DNA from: an uncultured Selenomonadaceae bacterium
GTDB lineage: Bacteria > Bacillota > Negativicutes > Selenomonadales > Selenomonadaceae
Direction: 5' to 3'
Length of the DNA: 5,466 bases
NCBI GenBank assembly: GCA_905233965.1
Contig: CAJOFG010000152.1
Span: 1-5,466 of the forward strand
Below, piece after piece: positions 5,204-5,466 of this stretch (the stretch's first letter is position 1; every line of letters begins with the position of its first letter). The notes under the pieces were generated by a model. It made no database searches. It was not told the DNA's origin and saw only the letters and a program-made list of their open reading frames with translations. The position numbers were made by a program, and so were the translations under genes.

Positions 5204-5212
5204 ATTATAACA
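5204..5212 (-). promoter_or_regulatory. Extended -10 promoter of toxin mRNA 2
   Basis: TGTTATAAT on the complement is identical to copy 1. No recognisable -35 lies upstream (TTTCCG at the 17-base position), so this promoter would depend on the TG extension and may be weak. The leader from about 5197 to the start codon is about 60 nt. Confidence 0.6.
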
Positions 5213-5292
5213 AATTGCGTAACGAACGGAAAGAATTTATTTTGCGTTTTCATTCCTCTATAGAAAATTTTCAAAAAATTTTAAATCTGATA

Positions 5293-5322
5293 TTGCAACT
5301 TTCCCGGCAAATGTGCTAAAAT
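5293..5322 (+). promoter_or_regulatory. Promoter of fba
   Basis: TTGCAA (5293-5298) and TAAAAT (5317-5322) are spaced by 18 bases, with TGC just before the -10 giving a TGn extension. The start would be near 5329 and the leader about 60 nt. The stretch from 5213 to 5292 upstream is AT-rich and I see no gene in it. Confidence 0.6.
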
Positions 5323-5337
5323 GAATGCACTTTGAAG

Positions 5338-5351
5338 GGGGCGCAAGCTCC
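5338..5351 (+). other. Small GNRA-type hairpin in the fba leader
   Basis: GGGGC and GCTCC can form a 5-bp stem (one G-U) closed by a GCAA tetraloop. A gap of six bases and then two long T runs (5358-5363 and 5366-5374) follow. The gap makes it a poor intrinsic terminator. It may stabilise the 5' end or act as a weak attenuator. Confidence 0.35.
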
Positions 5352-5388
5352 GTAGGATTTTTTAATTTTTTTTTGGGAGGTAATGCAA

Positions 5389-5466
5389 ATGCCATTGGTC
5401 GGAACAAAAGAAATGTTTAAAAAGGCTCATGAGGGCGGATTTGCAATCGGTGCATTCAACGTAAAC
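5389..5466 (+). CDS. fba: Class II fructose-bisphosphate aldolase, N-terminal part (runs off the right edge)
   Basis: Only the first 26 codons are present, beginning MPLVGTKEMFKKA and continuing to AIGAFNVN. This is the characteristic start of class II (zinc-dependent) aldolases, where the AFNV strand begins the TIM barrel. The enzyme reversibly cleaves fructose 1,6-bisphosphate into glyceraldehyde 3-phosphate and dihydroxyacetone phosphate in glycolysis and gluconeogenesis. The ATG at 5389 has GGGAGG 8 bases upstream. An in-frame ATG at 5383 is only 2 bases from that SD and is unlikely. Catalytic and metal residues lie beyond the window. A related class II aldolase such as a tagatose-bisphosphate enzyme cannot be excluded from this fragment. 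Confidence 0.88.
   Translation, partial: MPLVGTKEMFKKAHEGGFAIGAFNVN

Larger units (their letters stand above)
4923..5212. repeat. Tandem toxin-antitoxin cassette, copy 2
   Basis: Second direct repeat unit, 24 bases after copy 1 and in the same orientation, with every element of copy 1 retained. Similarity stops sharply at the -35 of the antitoxin promoter on one side and at the extended -10 of the toxin promoter on the other. The cassette boundaries therefore coincide with the two promoters. Confidence 0.9.

Noticed and set aside
4612..5212. CRISPR-like or phage attachment repeat
   Set aside because: There are only two units of about 290 bp with internal promoters, terminators and a gene. 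This does not fit short repeats with unique spacers or an att core.
4796..5319. Open frames on the plus strand running through the two cassettes (4796-5020 and 5020-5319)
   Set aside because: They lie antisense to the peptide genes, have no SD, read through repeat sequence and differ in phase between copies. The 26-codon minus-strand frames have SD, promoter and conserved protein sequence instead.
5329..5380. Riboswitch upstream of fba
   Set aside because: The leader is only about 60 nt with one 5-bp stem and shows no aptamer core that I recognise.

Overview
The window reads as part of a chromosome from a low-GC Bacillota. Purine-rich Shine-Dalgarno (SD) sites, TTG and GTG starts, TGn-extended -10 boxes, and a DUF1385/YqhQ plus TmcAL pair support this. 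A Negativicutes (Selenomonadales-like) source is my best guess from general feel, but no rRNA or clade marker is present to prove it.

Left part (1-1528): a minus-strand gene of unknown function runs off the left edge. It is divergent from holA, which encodes the delta subunit of the DNA polymerase III clamp loader. holA starts at a TTG behind a strong SD.

Middle (1525-4562): a compact minus-strand operon is read from a clear sigma-A type promoter at 4534-4562. Its order is yqhQ-like DUF1385 membrane protein, tmcAL (tRNA-Met cytidine acetate ligase), a 72-residue DUF5348-like protein, an 81-residue VapB-like antitoxin, and a 145-residue PIN-domain VapC-like toxin. All junctions are tight: 2 bases apart, ATGA, ATGA, then a 17-base overlap. 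A type II toxin-antitoxin pair is therefore translationally chained to a tRNA-modification gene. The operon ends tail to tail against holA, with the stop codons overlapping.

Right part (4612-5212): the most interesting region is two tandem, near-identical units of about 290 bp. Each looks like a complete type I toxin-antitoxin cassette. On the minus strand, an extended -10 promoter drives a leader with an SD-masking hairpin and a 26-codon hydrophobic peptide. On the plus strand, a near-consensus promoter (TTGACG, 17 bases, TATAAT) drives a roughly 90-nt RNA that ends at an intrinsic terminator just past the toxin stop codon. The two transcripts converge and overlap at their 3' ends, as in TxpA/RatA, BsrE/SR5 or Fst par. 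The 5' part of the antitoxin RNA resembles the toxin leader. This gives a possible 5'-3' closure of the toxin mRNA and an anti-SD octamer in the antitoxin.

Right edge: a promoter, a leader with a small hairpin, and the first 26 codons of a class II fructose-bisphosphate aldolase (fba) on the plus strand.
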